Shown one piece after another: positions 1-6,380 of a DNA stretch of 10,367 nucleotides. The position numbers were made by a program, and so were the translations under genes. The notes beneath the pieces are model-generated. The model was given only the letters and a program-made list of their open reading frames with translations. It was not told the origin of the DNA and ran no database searches. This DNA is from Pseudomonadota bacterium (GTDB lineage Bacteria; Pseudomonadota; Gammaproteobacteria; Acidithiobacillales; Acidithiobacillaceae). The DNA lies in NCBI GenBank assembly GCA_021827445.1, contig JAKAVW010000078.1, positions 1 through 10,367 of the forward strand. The letters are read 5' to 3'. Positions within the stretch are counted from its first letter, which is position 1; the number at the start of each line of letters is the position of its first letter.

Positions 1-960
1 GTGGATGCCGCCCGCGCCCAGGAATGGGTGGCGGGCTTCACCCAGAACCAGAGCATCCAGACCGTGGCCTTCAGCGTCGCGCAGGCCTATTACCAGCTTC
101 TCGGCAATCAATCCTTACTCCTCGCCGACGAAAAGACCGTCGCTGAAAACCAGAAAAACCTCGAAGCGGCCGAGGTACTGCATCGTGCCGGGCAAGCCAC
201 CATCGGCGCCCTCTATCAGGCCCGGGCCGCCATGGCGCAAGCGCAGTCCACCCTCGCCGCGCAACGCCAGACGGTGCGCGGCAGCGAAGGGTTGCTGGCC
301 AGCGCCCTGGGCCTCAGTCCTCAGACCACCCTGAAGATTGCGCCCCTCAAACTGAATCAGGAGCTGCCCCAGCTCCGCAGTGCCGCTGAGACGCTGATGC
401 ACGCCGCCCTCATTGCCAACCCCGCCTTGCAGCAGGCGCGGGCACAGGTGGCGGTGGCTCAGGCCGATATCCGCAGCGCCGAAGCCAGTGGTCTGCCCAG
501 TCTGGGGGTCAGCAGCTCTTATGGTTATCTCTATCAGGGCGGCTTTCAGCCCGGTGACACCTGGGCGGTGGGTTTCACTCTGACGGTGCCCCTCTTCACC
601 GGCTTCGACACACATTATCAGATTCGGCAGAGCCGGGCCTTGGCCGATCAGGCACAATCCAACCTCGCTGCCAGCCGCAACAGCACCGAAGCGATGGTCT
701 GGCAGGATTATCACAACTTCCGGGGCGCCACTGCGGCCTATCCCGGCGCGCGCAGCGGTCTCGACAACGCCCATAAGGCGCTGGAGGTCGTGCAGGCCCA
801 GTACCGGGTCGGGCAGGCGACCATTCAGGATGTCCTCCTCGCCGAATCCACCCTGGCGCAGGCGCGCTACACCCTGATTCAGAATATGGTCAACAGTTAT
901 GTCGCCCTGGCCCAACTGAGTCAGACCGTCGGTATGCCCTTGGGAGAAAATGCACCGTGA
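1..960 (+). CDS. TolC-family outer-membrane efflux channel, 5'-truncated by the window edge
   Basis: This is the outer-membrane exit duct of a tripartite exporter, a trimeric beta-barrel with a periplasmic alpha-helical tunnel. The visible 319 residues show the internal duplication typical of the outer-membrane efflux protein (OEP) family: RAGQATIGALYQARA (62-76) in the first half matches RVGQATIQDVLLAES (269-283) in the second. Long Ala/Gln-rich helices surround both copies. Short alternating segments near 164-178 and 188-201, ending VPLFTGF, look like the barrel strands of the second repeat. Family members are usually about 420-500 residues, so the signal peptide and the start of repeat 1 lie upstream. 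The GTG at base 1 is therefore probably an internal Val codon, not the start. The stop TGA overlaps the next gene's GTG by 4 bases, so the two genes are translationally coupled. The family call is firm; the exact subfamily is not. Confidence 0.92.
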   Translation: MDAARAQEWVAGFTQNQSIQTVAFSVAQAYYQLLGNQSLLLADEKTVAENQKNLEAAEVLHRAGQATIGALYQARAAMAQAQSTLAAQRQTVRGSEGLLASALGLSPQTTLKIAPLKLNQELPQLRSAAETLMHAALIANPALQQARAQVAVAQADIRSAEASGLPSLGVSSSYGYLYQGGFQPGDTWAVGFTLTVPLFTGFDTHYQIRQSRALADQAQSNLAASRNSTEAMVWQDYHNFRGATAAYPGARSGLDNAHKALEVVQAQYRVGQATIQDVLLAESTLAQARYTLIQNMVNSYVALAQLSQTVGMPLGENAP

Positions 961-2084
961 CCCGTTCCCCTGTTGTCCTCTGGCTGACGCTGGCGTCCCT
1001 TGCCCTGCTGTTGAGTGGCTGCCAGACCAAGGCCAAGCATGAAATGCCGCTGCAGGTCAGCCTCGTCAGCGCCAACACCCGTCCCATGACCCATTATGAG
1101 GGCTTTTTGGGCACCGTCACCCCCTTGCAAACAGCGACCATCGTCCCGCAGACTTCCGGATTATTGCAAAGCGTGCAGTTTACCCAAGGGGGCATGGTCG
1201 AAAAAGGTCAGACCCTGTTCACCATCGACCCGGCACAGATGCAGGCATCGCTCGCCCAGGCACAGGCCAAACTGGTGGCGGATCAGGCTACCGCGCGCTA
1301 TGACCGCAATGTGGTGGAGCAGGATCGTCCGCTGGCGGAGAAAGATTTTATCACCCGGCAGAGCTTCGATCAGGCCGAATCCCAGGCGCAGGCGGCGAGG
1401 GCGCAGGTGCAGGCCGATCAGGCTGCTTTAGGTCAGGCCCGCCTCAATCTTTCTTACACCCGCATTGTCGCCCCCATCAGCGGTCGCATCGGGCTGGCAC
1501 AGGTCAAGGCTGGCAACCTGGTCATCGCCAACCAGACACAACTGGCCACGGTCAACCAGATCGCCCCCATTACCGTGAATTTCAGTATTCCCCAGGGCTT
1601 GCTGACCGCGGCGCGGCGGGCGCAACAGCAATCAATCCCCCTGCCGATTAACGACGAGAAGGGTGGTACCGTACTCGCTCAGGGCAAGCTCACTTTTATC
1701 GACAACAGCGTCAGTGCGGGGACCGCCACCATCAGCCTGCAGGCCACCGTACCCAACACCAACCTTGGCCTCTGGCCGGGACAGTATGTGCAGGTGCAGA
1801 TGCCGGTACAGCAGGTGGCGCAGGCGACGGTGCTGCCGGTGGGCGCGGTCCAGCAAGGGAGTAGCGGACCCTTTGTCTATGTGGTGCAAGATGGCAAAGC
1901 GGTGGATAAGCCGCTGCAAGTGCTCTGGGAATCGGGCACCGACGCCGTGGTACAGGGTGTAGACCAGAGTATCCGGGTGATTTTTCCGCTTCCCGCCCGC
2001 CTCTATCCGGGGGCGAAGGTGGAACTCACCGGCACCCACGCAGCCACCGCGTCGCATGAGGGCCAACAGAGGAAATCCGCATGA
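957..2084 (+). CDS. Periplasmic membrane-fusion (adaptor) lipoprotein of RND efflux system, MdtA/AcrA type
   Basis: This adaptor links the inner-membrane RND pump to the TolC-type duct. The 375-residue product opens with a lipoprotein signal peptide: TRS, a hydrophobic core, then the lipobox LSGC with Cys22 as the predicted lipidated residue. Gln at +2 favours the outer leaflet, although RND adaptors normally sit on the inner membrane. Two lipoyl half-motifs (about 58-92 and 167-200, the second with VAPISGRIG) flank an Ala/Gln-rich alpha-hairpin (about 93-165). A beta-barrel domain (about 203-285, GLWPGQYVQV near its end) and a membrane-proximal domain (about 290-358) follow. Start choice: GTG at 957 lies 10 bases after GGGAG (942-946), overlaps the upstream stop, and places the signal peptide exactly at the N-terminus. 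An ATG at 950 is out of frame. The order duct-adaptor-pump with 4-base overlaps indicates one operon. Confidence 0.94.
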   Translation: MTRSPVVLWLTLASLALLLSGCQTKAKHEMPLQVSLVSANTRPMTHYEGFLGTVTPLQTATIVPQTSGLLQSVQFTQGGMVEKGQTLFTIDPAQMQASLAQAQAKLVADQATARYDRNVVEQDRPLAEKDFITRQSFDQAESQAQAARAQVQADQAALGQARLNLSYTRIVAPISGRIGLAQVKAGNLVIANQTQLATVNQIAPITVNFSIPQGLLTAARRAQQQSIPLPINDEKGGTVLAQGKLTFIDNSVSAGTATISLQATVPNTNLGLWPGQYVQVQMPVQQVAQATVLPVGAVQQGSSGPFVYVVQDGKAVDKPLQVLWESGTDAVVQGVDQSIRVIFPLPARLYPGAKVELTGTHAATASHEGQQRKSA

Positions 2085-5000
2085 ATTTCTCCGCCCTGTT
2101 CATTCGCCGCCCGGTGATGACGGTCGTCCTCATTCTCGGACTGGTGCTGTACGGCATTTTTGCCTTTATGAAACTGCCGGTGGCTCTGCTCCCCAGCGTC
2201 GATTTCCCAACGGTGATGGTTTTGGCGACGCTACCGGGAGCCAGCCCGCAGACCATGGCCAGCGCGGTAGCGACTCCGCTGGAAAAACAGTTCTCCACCA
2301 TCCCCGGTCTCTCCTCCATGAGCTCGGTGAACAATCAGGGCTCGACGCGGGTCATCCTGCAGTTTGACCTCAGCCAGAACATCAATGTCGCCACCCAGAA
2401 TGTCGAAAACGCGGTCACCCAGGCCTCCCACCTGCTGCCGCCGGGCATGCCCAGCCTGCCTTTCGTCAAGCAGCTCAACCCGTCGGCGGCACCCATCGAG
2501 TTTATTGCCCTCGCCGCGCCCAATATGCCTATCTACCAGCTCAACCAGTACGCGGTGGATAAGGTGACACCCGCCATTTCCGGTATTCCCGGCGTGGCGC
2601 AGGTGCTGATCTTCGGCGAGCAGAATTACGCGGTCCGCATCCACGCCAACCCCTTTGCCATGCAGGCGCACGGGATATCGCTGCAGGCCCTTACCCAGGC
2701 CATTGCCAGTCACAACGTCAATCTGCCGCAGGGCACGGTGCTGGGTGCGGTGCGCAACTATGCCGTGAAGGTCCACGGCCAGCTTCATGATGCCCGCTCT
2801 TTCGCCGGCATGCCCATCACTTTCGCCAATGGCGCCGTAGTGCCGCTGGCCGATATCGCCCAGGTCAGCAATGGTGTCGACAATGACCAGATTGCCAGTT
2901 GGATCGGTGGACAGCGCGCCCTCATTCTCGCCGTGGTACGCCAGCCCGATGCGGATACCGTGGCCATCTCTGACGCTATCCGGAAGCGCTTGCCCCTGCT
3001 GAGCGCCAGCCTGCCCGGCGGTGCCCACATGACGGTGGTGTACGACAAGGCCGACTATATCCGTGCGGCGGTGGAAGAGGTCGAAGTCACCCTGTTGCTG
3101 GCCTCATTCCTGGTGGCGGGGGTGCTTTGGCTCTTCCTGCGCCGCGGCAGCCCGACCCTGATCGGCGCTCTAGCAATTCCCGCCTCCATCCTCGGCACCT
3201 TCGCCATCATTTACGGGCTCGGCTACACCCTCAACACCCTGACCTTGCTGGCACTCACCCTGGCCGTGGGTTTTGTCGTGGATGATGCCGTGGTCATGCT
3301 GGAAAACATCGCCCGCCATGAGGAAAATGGCGAAGAGCCCTATCAGGCGGCGATCGTGGGCAGTCGCGAGATCGGCTTTACGGTGATCTCCATGACCCTG
3401 TCGCTGGCGGTGGTGTTCCTGCCCTTCCTGGTCATGGGGGGCATCATCGGTCGTTTATTCCGCGAATTCGGCGTCACTATAGCGGTAGTGATCCTTCTTT
3501 CGGGGCTGGTCTCACTCACCCTGACCCCCATGCTCTGTGCCCGCTACCTGCGGGTGAGGCACCAGGAGCAGAGCCGCTTCGAGTCTGGTTTTGTGCGCCT
3601 ACGCAACTGGTACGGGCGCAGCCTGCGGGTGGCGCTCAGCCATCGCGGCTGGGTGTATGGCGGGGCCTTGCTGAGCCTGCTGGCTATGATCGGACTCTTT
3701 ATTCTGCTGCCCAAGGGCTTCATCCCTACCGAAGACAGCGGCATGATCATGGGCAATCTGGAATATCCCCAGGGCATTTCCTTTGCCCAACTCGAAACCA
3801 CCCAGAAGGCCATCGCCGCTGCCGTCGGCCACAATCCGGCGGTGCAGACCGTGATGTCCAGTGCCGGGCAAGGTGCGGGGGCCTTTGGCTCCGCCAACAC
3901 CGGGCGTCTGATCATCCGCCTCAAGCCCTTGGGCGAGCGGGCGTCAGGAACCCAGGTCATTGGGGAACTGCGCCGTACCGTCAGCCATTTTGACGGTGTG
4001 GAGGCGAGCTTCCAGATGCCGCCCGCCATCCAGATGGGGCCGGTTTCGTCGCAATCTCATTACCAATACATTCTGCAGAGCGAAAACCAGGACAGCCTGA
4101 ATGCGGCGGCACCCAAGCTGGTATCCGCCCTGCGCAAGATCCCCGGATTTCAGGCCGTCAACAGCGACCTGCAACTCGCCAACCCGGAGATCGAGGTGCA
4201 CATCCTGCATCAGCGGGCGCAAGCACTGGGTGTCACCCCGGAGGGAATCGAACAGGCACTGAACTTCGCGTTCGGTGGCGCGCAGGTGGGTACGATCTAT
4301 GCCTCCACCAACCAGTATGAAGTCATTCTCGATCTGGCACGGCAATTTCAGGAGAATCTGGGGGCGCTTTCCGCCATCATGGTACCGGGCAGCACGGGTC
4401 TGGTGCCCCTGGCGGCACTCGCCCATTTCGCTTACGGCGTGGGGCCACTGAGCATCAGCCACTATAACGGGCTGCCCAGCGTGACCATTTCTTTCAATCT
4501 GGCGCCGGGGGTATCTTTGGGGACGGCAACCCAGGCGGTGCAAAAAACCGCTGCGGAGATATTACCCGTCAATGTGCAGGGTGAGTTCGGCGGGTCGGCG
4601 GCGGCCTTTGCCCAGTCCACGGGCAGCCTGCCGCTGCTGCTGCTGGCGACGGTGGCGCTGATCTACGCCATTCTCGCTATCCTCTACGAGGATTTCATTC
4701 ACCCTCTGACCATCCTCACCGCCCTGCCGCTGGCGGGCTTCGGCGCCTTGCTGGCGCTATGGATCTTTCATCAGGAACTGGATCTGTTCAGCTTCGTCGG
4801 CATCATCATGCTGGTGGGGCTGGTCAAAAAGAACGGCATTATTATGGTGGATTTTGCCATTCACCGGCGCCGTGAAGGGGCCAGCGCCGTCGATGCCATG
4901 GTCGATGCCTGTGTCACCCGCTTCCGTCCCATCATGATGACCAACCTCGCCGCCGTGCTGGGCATTCTGCCTGTCGCCATCGGTATCGGGGCGGGTGCCG

Positions 5001-5155
5001 CGTCGCGGGTGCCGCTGGGTGTGGCGGTAGCGGGCGGCATTATCGTCTCGCAGTTTCTGACGCTCTATGTGACACCGGCATTCTATGTACTCTTTGAGGG
5101 ATGGAAGGGGCGTTGGAGGGGCAAGGTGCCTGTTTCAGAGCCTGCATCCTTGTGA
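2081..5155 (+). CDS. RND efflux transporter, HAE1 family, MdtB/MdtC-like
   Basis: This is the inner-membrane proton/drug antiporter subunit, working as a trimer. Its 1024 residues match the normal length of hydrophobe/amphiphile efflux pumps. Seen in order: N-terminal FIRRPVMTVVL (TM1); a first periplasmic loop with GASPQTMASAVATPLE (53-68); TM2-TM6 containing GFVVDDAVVMLENIARH (397-413) with the proton-relay pair Asp401-Asp402; RLFREFGVT (458-466) and SLTLTPMLCA (478-487). A second periplasmic loop follows, then TM8-TM12 with GLVKKNGIIMVDFA (913-926), where Lys917 aligns with AcrB Lys940, and RFRPIMMTNLAAVLG (947-961). The relay residues are intact, so an active pump is expected. The wording of the TM4 and TM10-11 blocks is closer to MdtB/MdtC than to AcrB, but only one pump gene is present. 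AGAGGA (2068-2073) precedes ATG 2081, which overlaps the adaptor stop. Substrate is unknown; multidrug, bile-like compounds or organic solvents are possible, and metal (HME) pumps are less likely. Confidence 0.96.
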   Translation: MNFSALFIRRPVMTVVLILGLVLYGIFAFMKLPVALLPSVDFPTVMVLATLPGASPQTMASAVATPLEKQFSTIPGLSSMSSVNNQGSTRVILQFDLSQNINVATQNVENAVTQASHLLPPGMPSLPFVKQLNPSAAPIEFIALAAPNMPIYQLNQYAVDKVTPAISGIPGVAQVLIFGEQNYAVRIHANPFAMQAHGISLQALTQAIASHNVNLPQGTVLGAVRNYAVKVHGQLHDARSFAGMPITFANGAVVPLADIAQVSNGVDNDQIASWIGGQRALILAVVRQPDADTVAISDAIRKRLPLLSASLPGGAHMTVVYDKADYIRAAVEEVEVTLLLASFLVAGVLWLFLRRGSPTLIGALAIPASILGTFAIIYGLGYTLNTLTLLALTLAVGFVVDDAVVMLENIARHEENGEEPYQAAIVGSREIGFTVISMTLSLAVVFLPFLVMGGIIGRLFREFGVTIAVVILLSGLVSLTLTPMLCARYLRVRHQEQSRFESGFVRLRNWYGRSLRVALSHRGWVYGGALLSLLAMIGLFILLPKGFIPTEDSGMIMGNLEYPQGISFAQLETTQKAIAAAVGHNPAVQTVMSSAGQGAGAFGSANTGRLIIRLKPLGERASGTQVIGELRRTVSHFDGVEASFQMPPAIQMGPVSSQSHYQYILQSENQDSLNAAAPKLVSALRKIPGFQAVNSDLQLANPEIEVHILHQRAQALGVTPEGIEQALNFAFGGAQVGTIYASTNQYEVILDLARQFQENLGALSAIMVPGSTGLVPLAALAHFAYGVGPLSISHYNGLPSVTISFNLAPGVSLGTATQAVQKTAAEILPVNVQGEFGGSAAAFAQSTGSLPLLLLATVALIYAILAILYEDFIHPLTILTALPLAGFGALLALWIFHQELDLFSFVGIIMLVGLVKKNGIIMVDFAIHRRREGASAVDAMVDACVTRFRPIMMTNLAAVLGILPVAIGIGAGAASRVPLGVAVAGGIIVSQFLTLYVTPAFYVLFEGWKGRWRGKVPVSEPASL

Positions 5156-5163
5156 TATATAAC
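5134..5163 (+). promoter_or_regulatory. Candidate promoter for the small lipoprotein gene
   Basis: TATAAC (5158-5163, 5 of 6 bases to the sigma70 -10 consensus) lies 18 bases after TTCAGA (5134-5139, 4 of 6 to TTGACA). The -35 lies inside the last codons of the RND gene and the -10 just after its stop. Transcription would begin near 5170, leaving a leader of about 27 bases before the lipoprotein ATG. The box match is modest, and read-through from the efflux operon is equally possible. Confidence 0.35.
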
Positions 5164-5196
5164 GGGCGAAGACCAACTACCCGAGAGTCTCGCCAC

Positions 5197-5712
5197 ATGC
5201 CCGCAAAAATACTTTTCCTCCTGCTCACGCTTACCCTGTCAGGCTGCGCTTCTCTGCCACCTGCCTCCTCTTCAACCACTACCGCCAGCGCCGCCGCGCG
5301 GGGTGCAGCTAGGGCCAATCGCAATGCCGAGACTGCGCAGCAACGGCTCGCCGCCGTCGCCGCCCAGCGTGCCGAGGCTAAACAGCAATTCTGCCCCAAC
5401 TGGCAACAGGCGCTGGATCATGCGCGCAACAACGCGATCGGTTGTGCGCAAATGCCCGCAAACGAACAGGCTACCTGCTGGCAAGCCGTTTCCCAATGGG
5501 CACAGGAAGAGCGCCATTATTTTCATGCCCTGGCGCCGCTTCTCCAGGGAGGTGCTTATGCGTCCCCGGCAGTCCAGGCGGCACATTTTTTTGATCTGGC
5601 TCAGGGTTGGGCCATTACTTGTCAGGACGGCCAAAAGGCCTGCACCGTGGCGTCTGGGCACCAGCAAATGGACCATAGCAAAAACGCCGTCAATCAATTC
5701 TGCAGACGTTAA
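5197..5712 (+). CDS. Small cysteine-rich lipoprotein of unknown function
   Basis: I do not recognise the family. The 171-residue product has a clear lipoprotein signal: MPAK, a Leu/Thr-rich core, and lipobox LSGC with Cys17. A Ser/Thr/Ala linker (18-38) leads into an Ala/Arg/Gln-rich, probably helical or coiled-coil stretch (about 39-64). The C-terminal part has six further cysteines (66, 83, 94, 142, 149, 169), an even number compatible with three disulfides in the periplasm, and many Trp/His/Gln residues. ATG 5197 is chosen because it puts the signal peptide at the N-terminus and follows GAGAG (5183-5187) by 9 bases. A longer in-frame start at 5101 would overlap the RND gene and bury the signal. 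It lies 41 bases after the RND stop, so it may be an accessory envelope protein cotranscribed with the pump, or an independent gene. Existence is well supported; function is open. Confidence 0.82.
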   Translation: MPAKILFLLLTLTLSGCASLPPASSSTTTASAAARGAARANRNAETAQQRLAAVAAQRAEAKQQFCPNWQQALDHARNNAIGCAQMPANEQATCWQAVSQWAQEERHYFHALAPLLQGGAYASPAVQAAHFFDLAQGWAITCQDGQKACTVASGHQQMDHSKNAVNQFCRR

Positions 5713-5777
5713 TCAAAAACATTGCAAAACCGCTTCTACGTGGTACTTGTTTTCATCTTTAGGGGAAGGGGATCATT

Positions 5778-6233
5778 ATGCTCAAAGCGTTCGCCAAAGA
5801 TTTCAAAATATTTTTGCAACGCGGTAATGTCATCGATCTGGCCGTAGCCTTTGTTATTGGCACGGCATTTTCCGCCATTGTGACTTCATTGGTCAGCAAC
5901 CTGATCATGCCGCCTATCGGTATGCTGCTCGACAAGGTCGACTTTTCCAACCTCTATATCGTGTTAAAGGAAGGTAGCGTTCCCGGCCCGTACCTGACTC
6001 TGGAGGCCGCCAGGAAGGCGGGCGCCGTGACCGTGAACTACGGCCTCTTTATCACGTCACTGATCAGCTTTTTTATCATCGCGCTGGTTATTTTTTCTAT
6101 TGTGCGGGTCATCAACAAGCTCCACCCCAAACCCGCTGCCGCCGTGACCACCAAAGCTTGCCCCTTCTGTGCCTCTGCCATTCCCTTGGCCGCGACACGC
6201 TGTCCCAACTGCACCTCGCAACTGGAATCCTGA
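5778..6233 (+). CDS. mscL: Large-conductance mechanosensitive channel MscL with C-terminal zinc-ribbon-like tail
   Basis: MscL is a pentameric inner-membrane pore that opens under membrane tension and releases solutes during hypo-osmotic shock. The N-terminus carries the family signature: an amphipathic FKIFLQRGNVIDLAVAFVIG (9-28) with the pore-lining TM1, then VSNLIMPPIGML (39-50). A periplasmic loop (about 52-88) and NYGLFITSLISFFIIALVIF (87-106, TM2) follow. Length is 151 residues against about 136 for E. coli. Instead of the usual charged C-terminal helix it ends with Cys128-Pro-Phe-Cys131, ten residues, then Cys142-Pro-Asn-Cys145, a CxxC-CxxC zinc-ribbon pattern that would sit in the cytoplasm. 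The start is fixed by a strong purine-rich site (AGGGGAAGGGGA, 5761-5772) before ATG 5778. It lies 65 bases after the lipoprotein gene; TTGCAA at 5722-5727 is a weak possible -35 without a good -10. Confidence 0.97.
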   Translation: MLKAFAKDFKIFLQRGNVIDLAVAFVIGTAFSAIVTSLVSNLIMPPIGMLLDKVDFSNLYIVLKEGSVPGPYLTLEAARKAGAVTVNYGLFITSLISFFIIALVIFSIVRVINKLHPKPAAAVTTKACPFCASAIPLAATRCPNCTSQLES

Positions 6234-6246
6234 AACGGCGGCGCAG

Positions 6247-6267
6247 GGGTGCCCGGCACGGGCACCC
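6247..6267 (+). terminator. GC-rich hairpin after mscL, possible terminator
   Basis: GGGTGCCC (6247-6254) and GGGCACCC (6260-6267) form a perfect 8-bp stem with a 5-base loop (GGCAC), 13 bases after the mscL stop. No T-run follows directly; the nearest is TTTTGTT about 24 bases downstream. It is therefore not a canonical intrinsic terminator. It may act as a weak or Rho-assisted terminator, or as an mRNA 3'-end stabiliser. The stem itself is certain; the role is inferred. Confidence 0.5.
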
Positions 6268-6321
6268 GCCTGCCTGGCATCCCGGCCCCATTTTGTTCCC
6301 AAAGGTTAGCATGCCGTCGCT

Positions 6322-6350
6322 TTGACGCCGCGCTTCGCGTATTCTCAAAA
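6322..6350 (+). promoter_or_regulatory. Candidate promoter for rmuC
   Basis: TTGACG (6322-6327, 5 of 6 to the -35 consensus) is followed after 17 bases by TCAAAA (6345-6350, only 3 of 6 to TATAAT). Predicted start is near 6357, about 20 bases before the chosen rmuC TTG codon. The spacer contains CGCG-CTT-CGCG (6329-6339), a small palindrome. The -10 is poor, so this stays tentative. Confidence 0.3.
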
Positions 6351-6366
6351 CAGTTCCCCTACATTC

Positions 6367-6380
6367 AGGACCGGCTTTTG
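6367..6380 (+). promoter_or_regulatory. Ribosome binding site that sets the rmuC TTG start
   Basis: AGGA (6367-6370) lies 7 bases before TTG 6378, ideal spacing. Starting there gives a short polar lead (IWEN) directly before the transmembrane helix, the usual RmuC layout. An upstream in-frame GTG at 6249 lies inside the post-mscL hairpin and would add 43 residues with no family resemblance. The ATGs at 6414/6417 fall inside the membrane helix. Confidence 0.65.

Noticed and set aside
1..3. GTG at the first base as a real start codon for the TolC-type protein
   Set aside because: The product would lack a signal peptide and the first part of the first OEP repeat. The gene almost certainly begins before the window.
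115..915. 266-residue minus-strand frame opposite the TolC-type gene
   Set aside because: It is antisense to a clear outer-membrane channel gene, is compositionally biased, and has no motif or ribosome site.
2231..3028. 265-residue minus-strand frame opposite the RND gene
   Set aside because: It is a shadow of the RND coding frame with no signature of its own.
5101..5196. Extended N-terminus for the small lipoprotein (start ATG 5101)
   Set aside because: It overlaps the end of the RND gene and would place 32 residues before a perfect lipoprotein signal peptide. ATG 5197 explains the protein better.
5722..5750. Possible mscL promoter with TTGCAA as -35
   Set aside because: The -35 is 4 of 6 and the bases at the right spacing (ACTTGT or TACTTG) barely resemble a -10. 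It is too weak to list as a feature.
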